Assembly: GCA_016180645.1 (NCBI GenBank)
Contig: JACPAV010000019.1
Span: 118,481 to 182,480, forward strand
Direction of reading: 5' to 3'
DNA length: 64,000 bases
Source of the DNA: Nitrospirota bacterium
GTDB lineage: Bacteria; JACPQY01
Below are positions 38,867 to 47,200 of this stretch, piece by piece. Every line of letters begins with the position of its first letter. Positions within the stretch are counted from its first letter, which is position 1. The position numbers and the translations under genes are program-made. The notes below the pieces were generated by a model, which worked only from the letters and a program-made list of their open reading frames with translations, did no database searches and had not been told where the DNA came from.

Positions 38867-38894
38867 ATTATAGACCGCCCCTGTCTACAATCAA
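38867..38894 (-). promoter_or_regulatory. Sigma-70-like promoter of the sensory operon
   Basis: Read on the minus strand: TTGATT (38894-38889), 16-bp spacer, perfect TATAAT (38872-38867). Transcription would begin about 60 nt before the GTG at 38801. It is one of the best promoter matches seen in the window. Confidence 0.6.
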
Positions 38895-38945
38895 AGCCCA
38901 ATTCCGCTTGGCGCTTATGCGCATCCCACAGTCAAATGCCGGGGA

Positions 38946-39029
38946 TACGACGAACTGCCCGAGCCGGCCTTCTACATGGTGGGTTCCATCGAGGAGACGG
39001 AGCAGAAGGCCAAGCAGTTGATGCAGTAA
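38946..39029 (+). pseudogene. Fragment of atpD: last 27 codons and stop
   Basis: 84 bp that match the 3' end of atpD (31708-31791) at 78 of 84 positions, from TACGAC to the stop codon. The changes are GCT/GCC, GGC/GGT, GAA/GAG, GCG/ACG, AAA/AAG and TAG/TAA: five of six keep the meaning. No similarity extends either side, and there is no start, so it is a remnant. It is in the same orientation as atpD and together they bracket the four-gene sensory operon. Confidence 0.85.
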
Positions 39030-39092
39030 GAGCCGGCTCTATTGAGGCCGAAGCTCGATAGCGGCTATCGTGTTTCGGCCTCGAATCATCCG

Positions 39093-39590
39093 TCAGAAAT
39101 AGTACCGGGCGCCGAGCCCACCCTGGAGATCGAACGACGTCTCGGGGACAAGCCTCATGCCGGGCACGATCTCGAGGAAAACGTCCACCGGCGCCCGGTG
39201 GAACAGATAGGTAAGCCCGATGGGCACCCGCACGCCGGCCTCGATGTCCTCCTCTCGAACACTGAGCCGTCCGCCTGCTCCTGCATAGACCGGAAACATC
39301 CCCATCGCCTCCGCCCCCGGTCCCGCTTCACGCCGCTTCCGACGATCCAAGAGATCGGCGACGGTCCACAGATAGTCCGCCTGAACCTGGAAAAACTCCC
39401 GTCGAAGTGAGTAGGCCGCTCCCCCCTGAATCGCCTGGTTGGAGTGGATCCAGTATTTCGCGCTTATTCCGGTGGGCTCCCCCACCATGATCCCCAGTCC
39501 TGCGGGCCTGGAATCGACGTCAAACGCCCACGATCCCCGGCAGCCTGCCCAGGTAAGAACAAGCGCCATGCTCACCAAGATAGTCTTCAT
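39093..39590 (-). CDS. Small outer-membrane beta-barrel-like protein, function unknown
   Basis: 165 residues with a signal peptide (MKTILVSMALVLTWAG..SWA). The mature part has alternating strands (GLGIMVGEPTGISAKYWI, LQGGLGARYYF) ending in Phe, as small outer-membrane barrels do. ATG 39590 has GGAG 7 nt upstream. No family is recognised. It lies next to the atpD remnant and is separated from the kinase cluster by a 203-bp repeat-bearing gap. Confidence 0.65.
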   Translation of the reverse strand: MKTILVSMALVLTWAGCRGSWAFDVDSRPAGLGIMVGEPTGISAKYWIHSNQAIQGGAAYSLRREFFQVQADYLWTVADLLDRRKRREAGPGAEAMGMFPVYAGAGGRLSVREEDIEAGVRVPIGLTYLFHRAPVDVFLEIVPGMRLVPETSFDLQGGLGARYYF

Positions 39591-39609
39591 CCTCTTGCTC
39601 CGGCTTCCC

Positions 39610-39651
39610 GAGGCTAAACCCCGTGCCATGGAGGGTACGGGGCTCAGCCTC
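39610..39651. repeat. Nested palindrome (family B1 hairpin)
   Basis: Outer stem GAGGCT/AGCCTC and inner stem CCCCGT/ACGGGG (39619-39624 and 39637-39642) around GCCATGGAGGGT. The inner unit matches 24006-24029 and, inverted, 13741-13764. The rest of the 39591-39793 gap shows no gene. Confidence 0.55.
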
Positions 39652-39793
39652 TAACTCATCCCACCCCGGCACGAGCCATTTTCCCAGCTTTTCGTTTTTA
39701 GACGCAGCGTCCATTCGCTCACCCTACTCTCGGCGCAGGGGCCCGCCAATGGGCATCCCACCCCAAATGGGGAGGGAGCGACTACCCCCCCCT

Positions 39794-40462
39794 TCAGTTC
39801 GGTCGTGCAGTCAGGCCGCGCTCCATGGCGTAGCGTGTCAGTCCGGCGATGGTGTGAATCTCCAGCTTGTTCATCACGCTCTGCCGGTGCTTCTCAATCG
39901 TCTTCACGCTGATCGACAATTCCGTGGCCATTTCTTTGTTGCTGTATCCCTCGGCCACGAGCTGCAACACCTCCCGCTCCCGTTGGGTCAGCGCGTGCGG
40001 CTGCCCGTTTCCGGGGCCGCCTCCCCGCGCCTGCGATCGGAAATCCCCCACGAGGAACTTGTTCACGGCGGGGCTGAAGTAGGCGTTTCCCTTCGCCACT
40101 TCCCGGATCGCCGTGAGAAGCTCCGATACCGCCCGGTGCTTGATGAGATACGCCGAAGCGCCCGCTTCCACGGCGCGGTGGACGTATTCCATCTCGGCAT
40201 GCATGGACAACAGGACCGTGGCGGTACCGGGGCACGTCCTCCGGATCTGCGCCACGGCATCGATCCCGTTCAGGAGCGGCATCGCGATGTCCAGCACGGC
40301 CACATCCGGATGGATCTTGCTCGCCGCGCCTACCGCCGCCCGGCCCGTGTCGACATCCGCCACCACCTCCATGTCTTTCTCGCCGCTGATGAGGGATTTC
40401 AGGCCTTCCCTCACGATGGTGTGATCATCCGCCACCAGGACCGTAATCTTTCTTGAAGTCAT
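39794..40462 (-). CDS. NarL/FixJ-type response regulator (REC-LuxR HTH)
   Basis: 222 residues: a receiver with phospho-Asp in VAVLDIAMP and Lys in YLIKHR, and a C-terminal LuxR-type helix-turn-helix (ALTQREREVLQLVAEGYSNKEMA, SVKTIEKHR). A DNA-binding output. Its start overlaps the stop of the REC-HisKA_3 kinase (ATGA); NarX-type HisKA_3 kinases normally phosphorylate regulators of just this type, so the pair is almost certainly cognate. Confidence 0.94.
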   Translation of the reverse strand: MTSRKITVLVADDHTIVREGLKSLISGEKDMEVVADVDTGRAAVGAASKIHPDVAVLDIAMPLLNGIDAVAQIRRTCPGTATVLLSMHAEMEYVHRAVEAGASAYLIKHRAVSELLTAIREVAKGNAYFSPAVNKFLVGDFRSQARGGGPGNGQPHALTQREREVLQLVAEGYSNKEMATELSISVKTIEKHRQSVMNKLEIHTIAGLTRYAMERGLTARPN

Positions 40463-41667
40463 GGTTTCCTCCTTCTCTTCGTTTCCGCCGGTTGGGGCGA
40501 TCGGACGGGCACCGTCACCCTCAGCGAACGTCCCCCGCCGGGTCGTCGTATCCAGAGGGCTTTTCCCCCGGCCAGAGTCACCCGCTCCTCAATTCCCACA
40601 ATCCCCAATCCACCGCCTAAGCGGACACGTTTGCCCCCCTTTGAATACCTGCCGTTCCGGCCATCGTCCGCGACGGTCAAAATCGCCTCCCGAGGCCAGA
40701 CGTCCAAAGTCAATCGGGCCTCATGCGCTTTGGCGTGCTTCATTACGTTCGTCAGCGCCTCCTGCACCACCCGAAGGAGCGTCGTCTCGGTCTCCCGGCT
40801 CAGCCGACGCGCCGCTCCCGAGGATCTGACCCGCACACGCACTCCCGACATCGCCGATACCTGGCGCGCCACCGCCCTCAAAGCCGGGGCCAGAGACATG
40901 TGGTCGAGCAGCTCCGGGCGCAGGCCGTGGGCGATCCGGTGGATCGATTCCAACCCCTCGCGAACGGCATTCTGCAGAACGACGATTTTCCCCATGTTCC
41001 CGTCCAAGCGCCCCGCCGCTTTCTTCAGCCGCTCCAACCCCAGGTCCACGCCCGTCAGCACCTGACCGAGACCGTCGTGCAATTCCCGACTAATTCTTTT
41101 CCGCTCCTCCTCCTGCACGTGGATGAGTTCCCGTGAAACCCTTCGGAGGGCCCGTTCCGCCGTGCTGGCCTTCCGAAAAGCGCGCTTGTAGTGATTCTCG
41201 CTTTTCCCCAAGGCATCCGTAACTCGTTCCTTCTCCTCCGTCAGATGCCGGTGCTCGATGGCCATCCGGACGGACTGCCCCAGTTTCTCCAGTCGGTCCT
41301 TCAAAACGTAGTCGTAGGCGCCGTGCCGGATGGCCGACGCCGCCAAGTCCTCCCCAACCGCCCCCGACACGAGGATCAGCGGCACGCGCAGTCCCTTCTC
41401 CTTCAACAGATCGAGTGCCCGGAGGCCGTCGAATCCCGGCAGGCGGTAGTCCGCCAATATCACATCGAGGTCCGGGGACAACTTCGCCAGATAATCTTTT
41501 TCCGTCTCGGCGCGAATCGCCTCCGGAGCGAAGCCCGCCCGCCGGAGCCACTCGACGCAGAAGTGCGCGTCGTCCTCGGAATCCTCCAAGAGGAGTACGC
41601 GAAGCGGCTTCCGCGCGCGAAGGGACGGGACGATGGCTCCCAAGCTTGCCGCGGCTGCTGAGGTCAC
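40459..41667 (-). CDS. REC-HisKA_3 sensor kinase (NarX/DegS-like, cytoplasmic)
   Basis: About 402 residues with an N-terminal receiver (VLLLEDSEDD, VILADYRLPGFDG), a coiled linker, a HisKA_3 dimerisation motif ERKRISRELHDGLGQVLTG with the phospho-His, and an ATPase domain (EALTNVMKHAKA, GGLGIVGIEERV). No membrane segment. The start is uncertain: GTG 41667 follows AGGGGGAG and clears the upstream stop, while ATG 41733 would overlap it by 44 nt. As it carries a receiver, it is probably driven by the upstream kinases and passes phosphate to the NarL-type regulator. Confidence 0.9.
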   Translation of the reverse strand: MTSAAAASLGAIVPSLRARKPLRVLLLEDSEDDAHFCVEWLRRAGFAPEAIRAETEKDYLAKLSPDLDVILADYRLPGFDGLRALDLLKEKGLRVPLILVSGAVGEDLAASAIRHGAYDYVLKDRLEKLGQSVRMAIEHRHLTEEKERVTDALGKSENHYKRAFRKASTAERALRRVSRELIHVQEEERKRISRELHDGLGQVLTGVDLGLERLKKAAGRLDGNMGKIVVLQNAVREGLESIHRIAHGLRPELLDHMSLAPALRAVARQVSAMSGVRVRVRSSGAARRLSRETETTLLRVVQEALTNVMKHAKAHEARLTLDVWPREAILTVADDGRNGRYSKGGKRVRLGGGLGIVGIEERVTLAGGKALWIRRPGGGRSLRVTVPVRSPQPAETKRRRKP

Positions 41668-41689
41668 TTCCTGCTCCCCCTTTTCCGAA

Positions 41690-42163
41690 TCAGGACGAAA
41701 GTTTCCGCCCCATTTTTCCGCCACGATGGCCATTCCCGGGTACGCGGCTTACCCGGCTCCAGTATTCCAGGAATTTCTTGACCATCCACTCCAAATCCGT
41801 CAGCCGTGTCGGCTTGACGAGATACGACACGACTCCCTGTTCGTAGGAACGCACCATGTCTTCCTCGCGGGAACTTGTGGTCAGGATCGCCACGGGGATG
41901 TGGCGGTACCTTGGGTCCCCCTTGAGCTGCCGGAGCACTTCGAATCCATCCGCCTTCGGCATCCGGATGTCCAGCACGATTAGATTCGGAGTGCCGGCCT
42001 TGGCGTGGGGGCCTTCACGCCGCAGGAATTGGATGGCCTCCTCCCCGTCGCGGGCAACGCCCAGGAGTCGCGCGTACCGGGTTTTTTCAAGAACTTCACG
42101 AAAGAGGAACGCATCGTCCTCGTTGTCTTCCACGTAAAGGAGGTCCAGCGCCGGAACGGTCAC
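41690..42163 (-). CDS. Single-domain response regulator (Rcp1/CheY-like)
   Basis: 157 residues, one receiver domain only: LLYVEDNEDDAFLF, phospho-Asp in LIVLDIRMPKADG, Thr in ILTTSS and Lys in YLVKPT. This is the Rcp1-type family usually paired with phytochrome-like kinases, and the gene just before is a kinase of that HisKA type. GTG 42163 overlaps the kinase stop (GTGA) and follows AAGGGGGG; an ATG-like start at 42229 would lie inside the kinase gene. Confidence 0.9.
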   Translation of the reverse strand: MTVPALDLLYVEDNEDDAFLFREVLEKTRYARLLGVARDGEEAIQFLRREGPHAKAGTPNLIVLDIRMPKADGFEVLRQLKGDPRYRHIPVAILTTSSREEDMVRSYEQGVVSYLVKPTRLTDLEWMVKKFLEYWSRVSRVPGNGHRGGKMGRKLSS

Positions 42164-43428
42164 ATGCCCCCCTTCATCGGAACGCTGAACCGGAAGGTCG
42201 CCCCACGGCCCGGCTCTGATTCCACCCATAATTTACCTCCATGTCTTTCGACGATTCGCTTGCAGATCGTCAGGCCCATGCCGTTTCCCGGATAGTCCGA
42301 AGAAGGATGCAGCCTCTGAAAAATGACGAAGATCCGATCGAAGTAGCGCGGATCGATCCCGATCCCGTTGTCCCGCACGGAAAAGATCCACTCCGAGTCC
42401 CGCCGGTCGGCGGAGACATGGATCTGCGGGGCCGCCTTTTCCTGGAACTTCACGCCATTCTGAATGAGATTCTGAAGCAACTCCTGCATCCGCATCGAAT
42501 TGGCCCACACGGAGGGCAACGGATCGTGCGTGACCACCGCCCCCGTGCTCTTGATCATGGCATCCAGGTTCGACACCGCGGATTCCAGCACGCTTTCCAT
42601 CTCGATGGTTTCAAACGGGCTCTCCCCGGTCGACACCCGCGAGTAGTTGAGGAGGTCCCGGATCAGGCTGTGCATCCGATCCGCGCCTTCGAGGATTTTT
42701 TCCAGATACTTCCGGCCCTTGGGATCGAGTTTTCGCCGCCCTGCACGCTCCAAGAGCTGCGCGTAGTTGCCCACTTTCCGGAGCGGCTCCTGGAGATCGT
42801 GAGAGGCGACGTAGGCGAACTGCTCGAGCTCTTCATTCGATCGGGCCAATTCCTTCGCATTCATCTCGAGTTCACGGGCGTACCGTTGCACCTCGACCAG
42901 TCGCTTCTCCTGCTCCCTCCGGATGATTTCCTGAAACTGCATCTCCTGGATCTCCCGGGCCTGCCTCCGCACCTGCTCCGATTTCCTGAAGAGTTCGACA
43001 AATACCGATACCTTCGAGCGCAGAATTTCCGGCGGAAAGGGCTTCAGGATGTAGTCGACCGCCCCCAGCGAATACCCACGGGAAACGTGCTCCATCTCCG
43101 TATTGACGGCAGTGACGAAGATGATCGGGATGTGCCTGCATTTGTCCCTGGACCGGATCAGGGCCGCCGTCTCGAAGCCGTCCATCCGCGGCATTCTCAC
43201 ATCCAGGAGGATGAGGGCGATTTCCCTCTCCAACAGATGCTTGAGCGCCGCCTCACCGGATGCCGCCCGCAGCATGTTCAGGTCCATGTCACCCAGCACG
43301 GCTTCCAGGGCGAGGAGGTTTTCCGCGCGATCATCCACCAGGAGAACGGTCGGCCGCCGCTCCCCGGCCTCCATGTAGGTTTGCGGGCCGTTCGGCTTGA
43401 CCAGCGGCCCGGGTTGAAGTTCAAACAT
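42160..43428 (-). CDS. REC-HisKA-HATPase sensor kinase (cytoplasmic)
   Basis: 422 residues: receiver (VLLVDDRAENLLALE, LILLDVRMPRMDG, YILKPF), coiled coil at about 148-200, and a phytochrome-type HisKA with FAYVASHDLQEPLRKV (phospho-His). The ATPase domain has NGIGIDPRYFDRIF and GMGLTICKRIVERHGG. No sensor domain other than the receiver, so input must be a phosphoryl group or a partner protein. It starts 6 nt after the degenerate CheR gene. Confidence 0.92.
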   Translation of the reverse strand: MFELQPGPLVKPNGPQTYMEAGERRPTVLLVDDRAENLLALEAVLGDMDLNMLRAASGEAALKHLLEREIALILLDVRMPRMDGFETAALIRSRDKCRHIPIIFVTAVNTEMEHVSRGYSLGAVDYILKPFPPEILRSKVSVFVELFRKSEQVRRQAREIQEMQFQEIIRREQEKRLVEVQRYARELEMNAKELARSNEELEQFAYVASHDLQEPLRKVGNYAQLLERAGRRKLDPKGRKYLEKILEGADRMHSLIRDLLNYSRVSTGESPFETIEMESVLESAVSNLDAMIKSTGAVVTHDPLPSVWANSMRMQELLQNLIQNGVKFQEKAAPQIHVSADRRDSEWIFSVRDNGIGIDPRYFDRIFVIFQRLHPSSDYPGNGMGLTICKRIVERHGGKLWVESEPGRGATFRFSVPMKGGM

Positions 43429-43434
43429 CGTTCG

Positions 43435-44226
43435 TCACGCTACCCTTCGGTATGTGTGCGGGGCGCCCTCCATCGGCTGGTAGGAGTACTTTCCGAACTC
43501 GGGCGGCGGGGCCTCGGCGTTCCCCAACGCGATCACCCCGGACAGGCACAGGCTTGCATGAAACACCCCGAAGATTCTCCGCTTGTAGGACTCGCTGAAG
43601 GGCTCCAGCACGCCCCGGGCCACGATGAGCACGAATTCGTTGAACGAGCTGTCGGTGGCGAGATGGTGCGATACGCGCACGATTCGGTCTTTCAGATCCG
43701 AGTCGAGAACCGCTCTCTGCCGAACGATCTTGAAATAGTCCGGTAGTTTCGCTCGACCTCCGGAGGCCGCATAGGCGGAGTCCGAGGCTTTCATCACCCC
43801 GACGGGGACGGTACGCGAGTCTTCCGGCGCGCCCGCCACGCCTGTTCGGCGGGAGACATAGATCGTGGATCGATCCGCCAGACCCGCCTCCCTCAGAACG
43901 ATGGCCAGGGACTCCGCTTCGAACCCGCCCTCCACCAACTGCCAGATCCGGATGAAGGGAAAGGTGCGCAGATAGGGCGCGATGGACTTCCGGACGGTTC
44001 GGAAGAATTCCGGAGGTTCGAACAGCCGGCGTCCGTTGCCGGACACATCCTGCATGAGCCGGTTGAAGCAGGGACCCTCCCGGAGCAGCTTTTCCTGGAG
44101 ACCTGAAATGCTGCGAACCTTTTCCTCTCGCACCCGTTTCCGGATGCGTGGACCCAACCAGGCCGGATCGTAGGAGCGCAGATCGAAGCCGTAGCGGGCG
44201 AAGATGCCCTGCAGCAGAAGCTGCAT
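43435..44226 (-). CDS. Degenerate CheR-type methyltransferase (probably inactive)
   Basis: 263 residues that follow CheR from end to end: N-terminal LLLQGIFARYGFDLRSYDPAWL, the middle FFRTVRKSIAPYLRTFPFIRIW, and the late SSFNEFVLIVARGVLEPF and GVFHASLCLSGVIALGN. The SAM-binding site is ruined: where CheR has AGCSTGEE the protein reads LVEGGFEA, and the usual TxxFRD is GRRLFEP. It is therefore likely a binding or scaffold protein. Start at ATG 44226 (or GTG 44232). It lies between the multi-HAMP kinase and the REC-kinase. Confidence 0.8.
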   Translation of the reverse strand: MQLLLQGIFARYGFDLRSYDPAWLGPRIRKRVREEKVRSISGLQEKLLREGPCFNRLMQDVSGNGRRLFEPPEFFRTVRKSIAPYLRTFPFIRIWQLVEGGFEAESLAIVLREAGLADRSTIYVSRRTGVAGAPEDSRTVPVGVMKASDSAYAASGGRAKLPDYFKIVRQRAVLDSDLKDRIVRVSHHLATDSSFNEFVLIVARGVLEPFSESYKRRIFGVFHASLCLSGVIALGNAEAPPPEFGKYSYQPMEGAPHTYRRVA

Positions 44227-44273
44227 CTCCACCGACTCCGTTTCGCCGCCCGACACCGTGGCTCCCGCGCCCG

Positions 44274-47200
44274 TTATCGATCCAGCGACACGCGCAGGAG
44301 CGACAGGAGCTGGTCCGGGTCCACCGGCTTGGCGATGTAGTCGGACGCCCCCGCCTCGATACATTTCTCACGGTCTCCTTTCATGGCCTTCGCGGTCAGC
44401 GCGAGGATCGGCAGGCTCTTGAATTGCCTGTCCTTCCGGATCTCGCGCATCGTTTCGTACCCGTCCATTTCGGGCATCATGATGTCCATCAGCACCACGT
44501 CCACATCCGGGGTGTCCTTCAACAGCCGGATGCCCTCGCGGCCGTCCCCGGCGTGGAGCACGTTCATCTTCTGCGTCTCAAGGATGCTCGTGACGGCGTA
44601 GATGTTCCGGATGTCGTCGTCCACCACGAGCACCTTCTTTCCCTGGAGAACCCGGTCCACCTGCTGCACCTGGCGGATCATCTGGCGCTTGGACAGCGGA
44701 AGATCCGCCATGCGCTGGTGCAGGTAGAGTGCGGTTTCGGCCAGGAGCCGTTCGGGCGACTCCGCATCCTTCACGATGATGGATTGCGCGAAGCGGCGCA
44801 GTTTCCGCTCTTCCTTCGGGCTCAGGTCCTTCCCGGTGTAGACGATCACGGGAATGTGCCGGAGGCCGGCCTCCTTTTCCGCTTTCTCAAGGAATTCGAT
44901 GCCGCTCAGGCCGGGAAGCCGCAGATCCAGAATGGCGCAGTCGATGGCCCCCGATGAGAGCGCGGGGAGCGCCTCTTCGGCCGAGGCGACGGCCACGACG
45001 TCCACGTTCGGATCGCTCAGGAGCTCCGTCAGACTCTGCCGCTCCGTCGCATTGTCCTCGATGACCAGGACGCGTTTTTTGCGCTTCTCAACCGAGCCCC
45101 GGATTTGATCGAAGACCGCTGCCAGGGCCGATCGGTTGGGCACTTTCTCCATGCATCCGGCGGCCCCCAGCCGGTAACCCCGGTCCCGATCCTCGGTGGC
45201 GGTGATGATGTACACCGGGATGTGGCGCGTTTCCGCATCGTGCTTGAGCCGGTCCAGAATGGACCACCCGTCCATGTCCGGCAACCGGATGTCCAAGGTC
45301 ACGGCGTCCGGCTTGAAGCGCCTCGCCAGGGCCATCCCTTCCTCCCCTCGCTCCGCCACCACGCCCTTGAAGCCTTTTTCATGGGCCAGGTCCCAAAGGA
45401 TGTGACCGAAGCTGGGGTCGTCGTCCACGATCAGCACCAGGCGATCGCCAGGCTCCACCAACTCCCGGTCATCGACCAGCTCCCGCCTCGCAAACGAAGC
45501 GATTTGGATTTCCGAAACGTCCGCGCCTCGCTCCTGCACGGACGCGGCCGCTTCCGCCGCGCGGATTTCGGCTGCCACGCCAATCGTTTTAGGGAAGCGG
45601 GCCGGGAGGTAGAGCGTGAACACGCTCCCCGCTCCCGGTGTGCTGACCACCCCGATTTCGCCGCACAGGAGCCGGCTGAGTTCGCGGCTGATCGAGAGGC
45701 CCAGACCCGTTCCGCCGTATTTCCGGCTCGTGCCCCCCTCGGCCTGTTGGAACGCTTCGAAGATGATTTTCTGCTTGTCCAGCGGGATACCGATGCCCGT
45801 GTCGATCACCGAGAACGCCAGCACGCTTTCCGCGCCCGTGAGGAAGGACTGGTCACCCGTCCATCCCTCGCGCGCCGCATCGATGCGCAGGAGAACCTTG
45901 CCGCGCGCCGTGAATTTGAACGCGTTGGACAGGAGGTTCTTCAGAACCTGCTGGAGCCGCTTCGCGTCCGTCTGGACGAACTTCGGAAGCGATTCGCCCA
46001 GCTCGATGGAAAACTCCAGGGATTTCTGGACGGCGACCTGCCGGAAACCGCGTTCGACGTAGTCCTTGAGATCGTCGAAGTAGACGTCCGCCACGTCCAC
46101 CGTCATCTTGCCTGCCTCGATCTTGGAGAGGTCCAATATGTCGTTGATGAGGTTCAGGAGGTCCGTGCCCGAACCGTGGATGGTGCGGGAGAACTCCACC
46201 TGTTTGTCCGTGAGGTTCCGGTCCGAATTCTCCGAAAGCATCTTGGCGAGAATGAGGAGGCTGTTGAGGGGTGTCCGGAGTTCATGGGACATGTTGGCCA
46301 GGAATTCCGATTTGTACTTGGAAGTGAGGGAAAGTTGTTCCGCCTTTTCTTCGAGGGCTTTTCGGGCCAGCTCCACCTCGCGGTTTTTCCGTTCCACTTC
46401 CGTCTTCTGTTCCGCGAGTTGATGGGCCTTTTCGGCCAGTTCTTCGTTGGTCTTCTTGAGTTCGAGCTGTTGTCCCTGAAGCTCCTGCGCCAACGCCTGG
46501 GATTTCTGGAGCAGCTCCTCCGTGCGCATGGTGGCCGCGATGGTGTTGATCATGATCCCGATGCTTTCCGCGAGCTGATCGATGAAGGTGAGGTGGATTT
46601 CGCTGAAGGGGTCGAACGAGGCCAGTTCAATGACCGCCCGGGTTTCGCCCTCGAACAGGATGGGGAGAACCACGACGCTGCGGGGTTGCGCCTTGCCCAA
46701 GGCGGAGGCGATCTGCACGAACCCCGCCGGCACGTTGGCCAGCAGAATGCGCTTTTTCTCCAGGGCGCACTGTCCGATGAGTCCCTCGCCCAGTTGGAAA
46801 CGTTCCAGCGAGCCGGACTCCGGACGGTGCGCGTAGCTGGCCAGGGGACTGAGGTATGAACCGTTGTCCGTTCGCGCGTGGATGTAGAACACCCCCTGCT
46901 GCGCGTTCAGGAGCGCGGCCAACTCCGACATGATGAGCCGGGAGACCGTGACGAGGTCGCGTTGGCCCTGGATCATGGCGGCGAACCGCGCGAGGTTGGT
47001 CTTGAGCCAATCCTGCTGCGTGTTCTTCTCCGTCGTCTCCTTGAGGTTCCGGATCATTTCGTTGATGTTGTTCTTCAGCGCCTCCACCTCGCCGCGGGTT
47101 TCGACGGCGATCGAGCGGGTCAGATCGCCCTTCGTCACGGCGGTGGCCACGTCGCCGATGGCGCGCACCTGAGTGGTCAGGTTGGCGGCCAGTTGGTTCA

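Noticed and set aside
38946-39029. The atpD-like segment as a separate small gene
   Set aside because: It has no start codon or ribosome site and its similarity begins abruptly in mid-gene; a remnant is the simpler reading.
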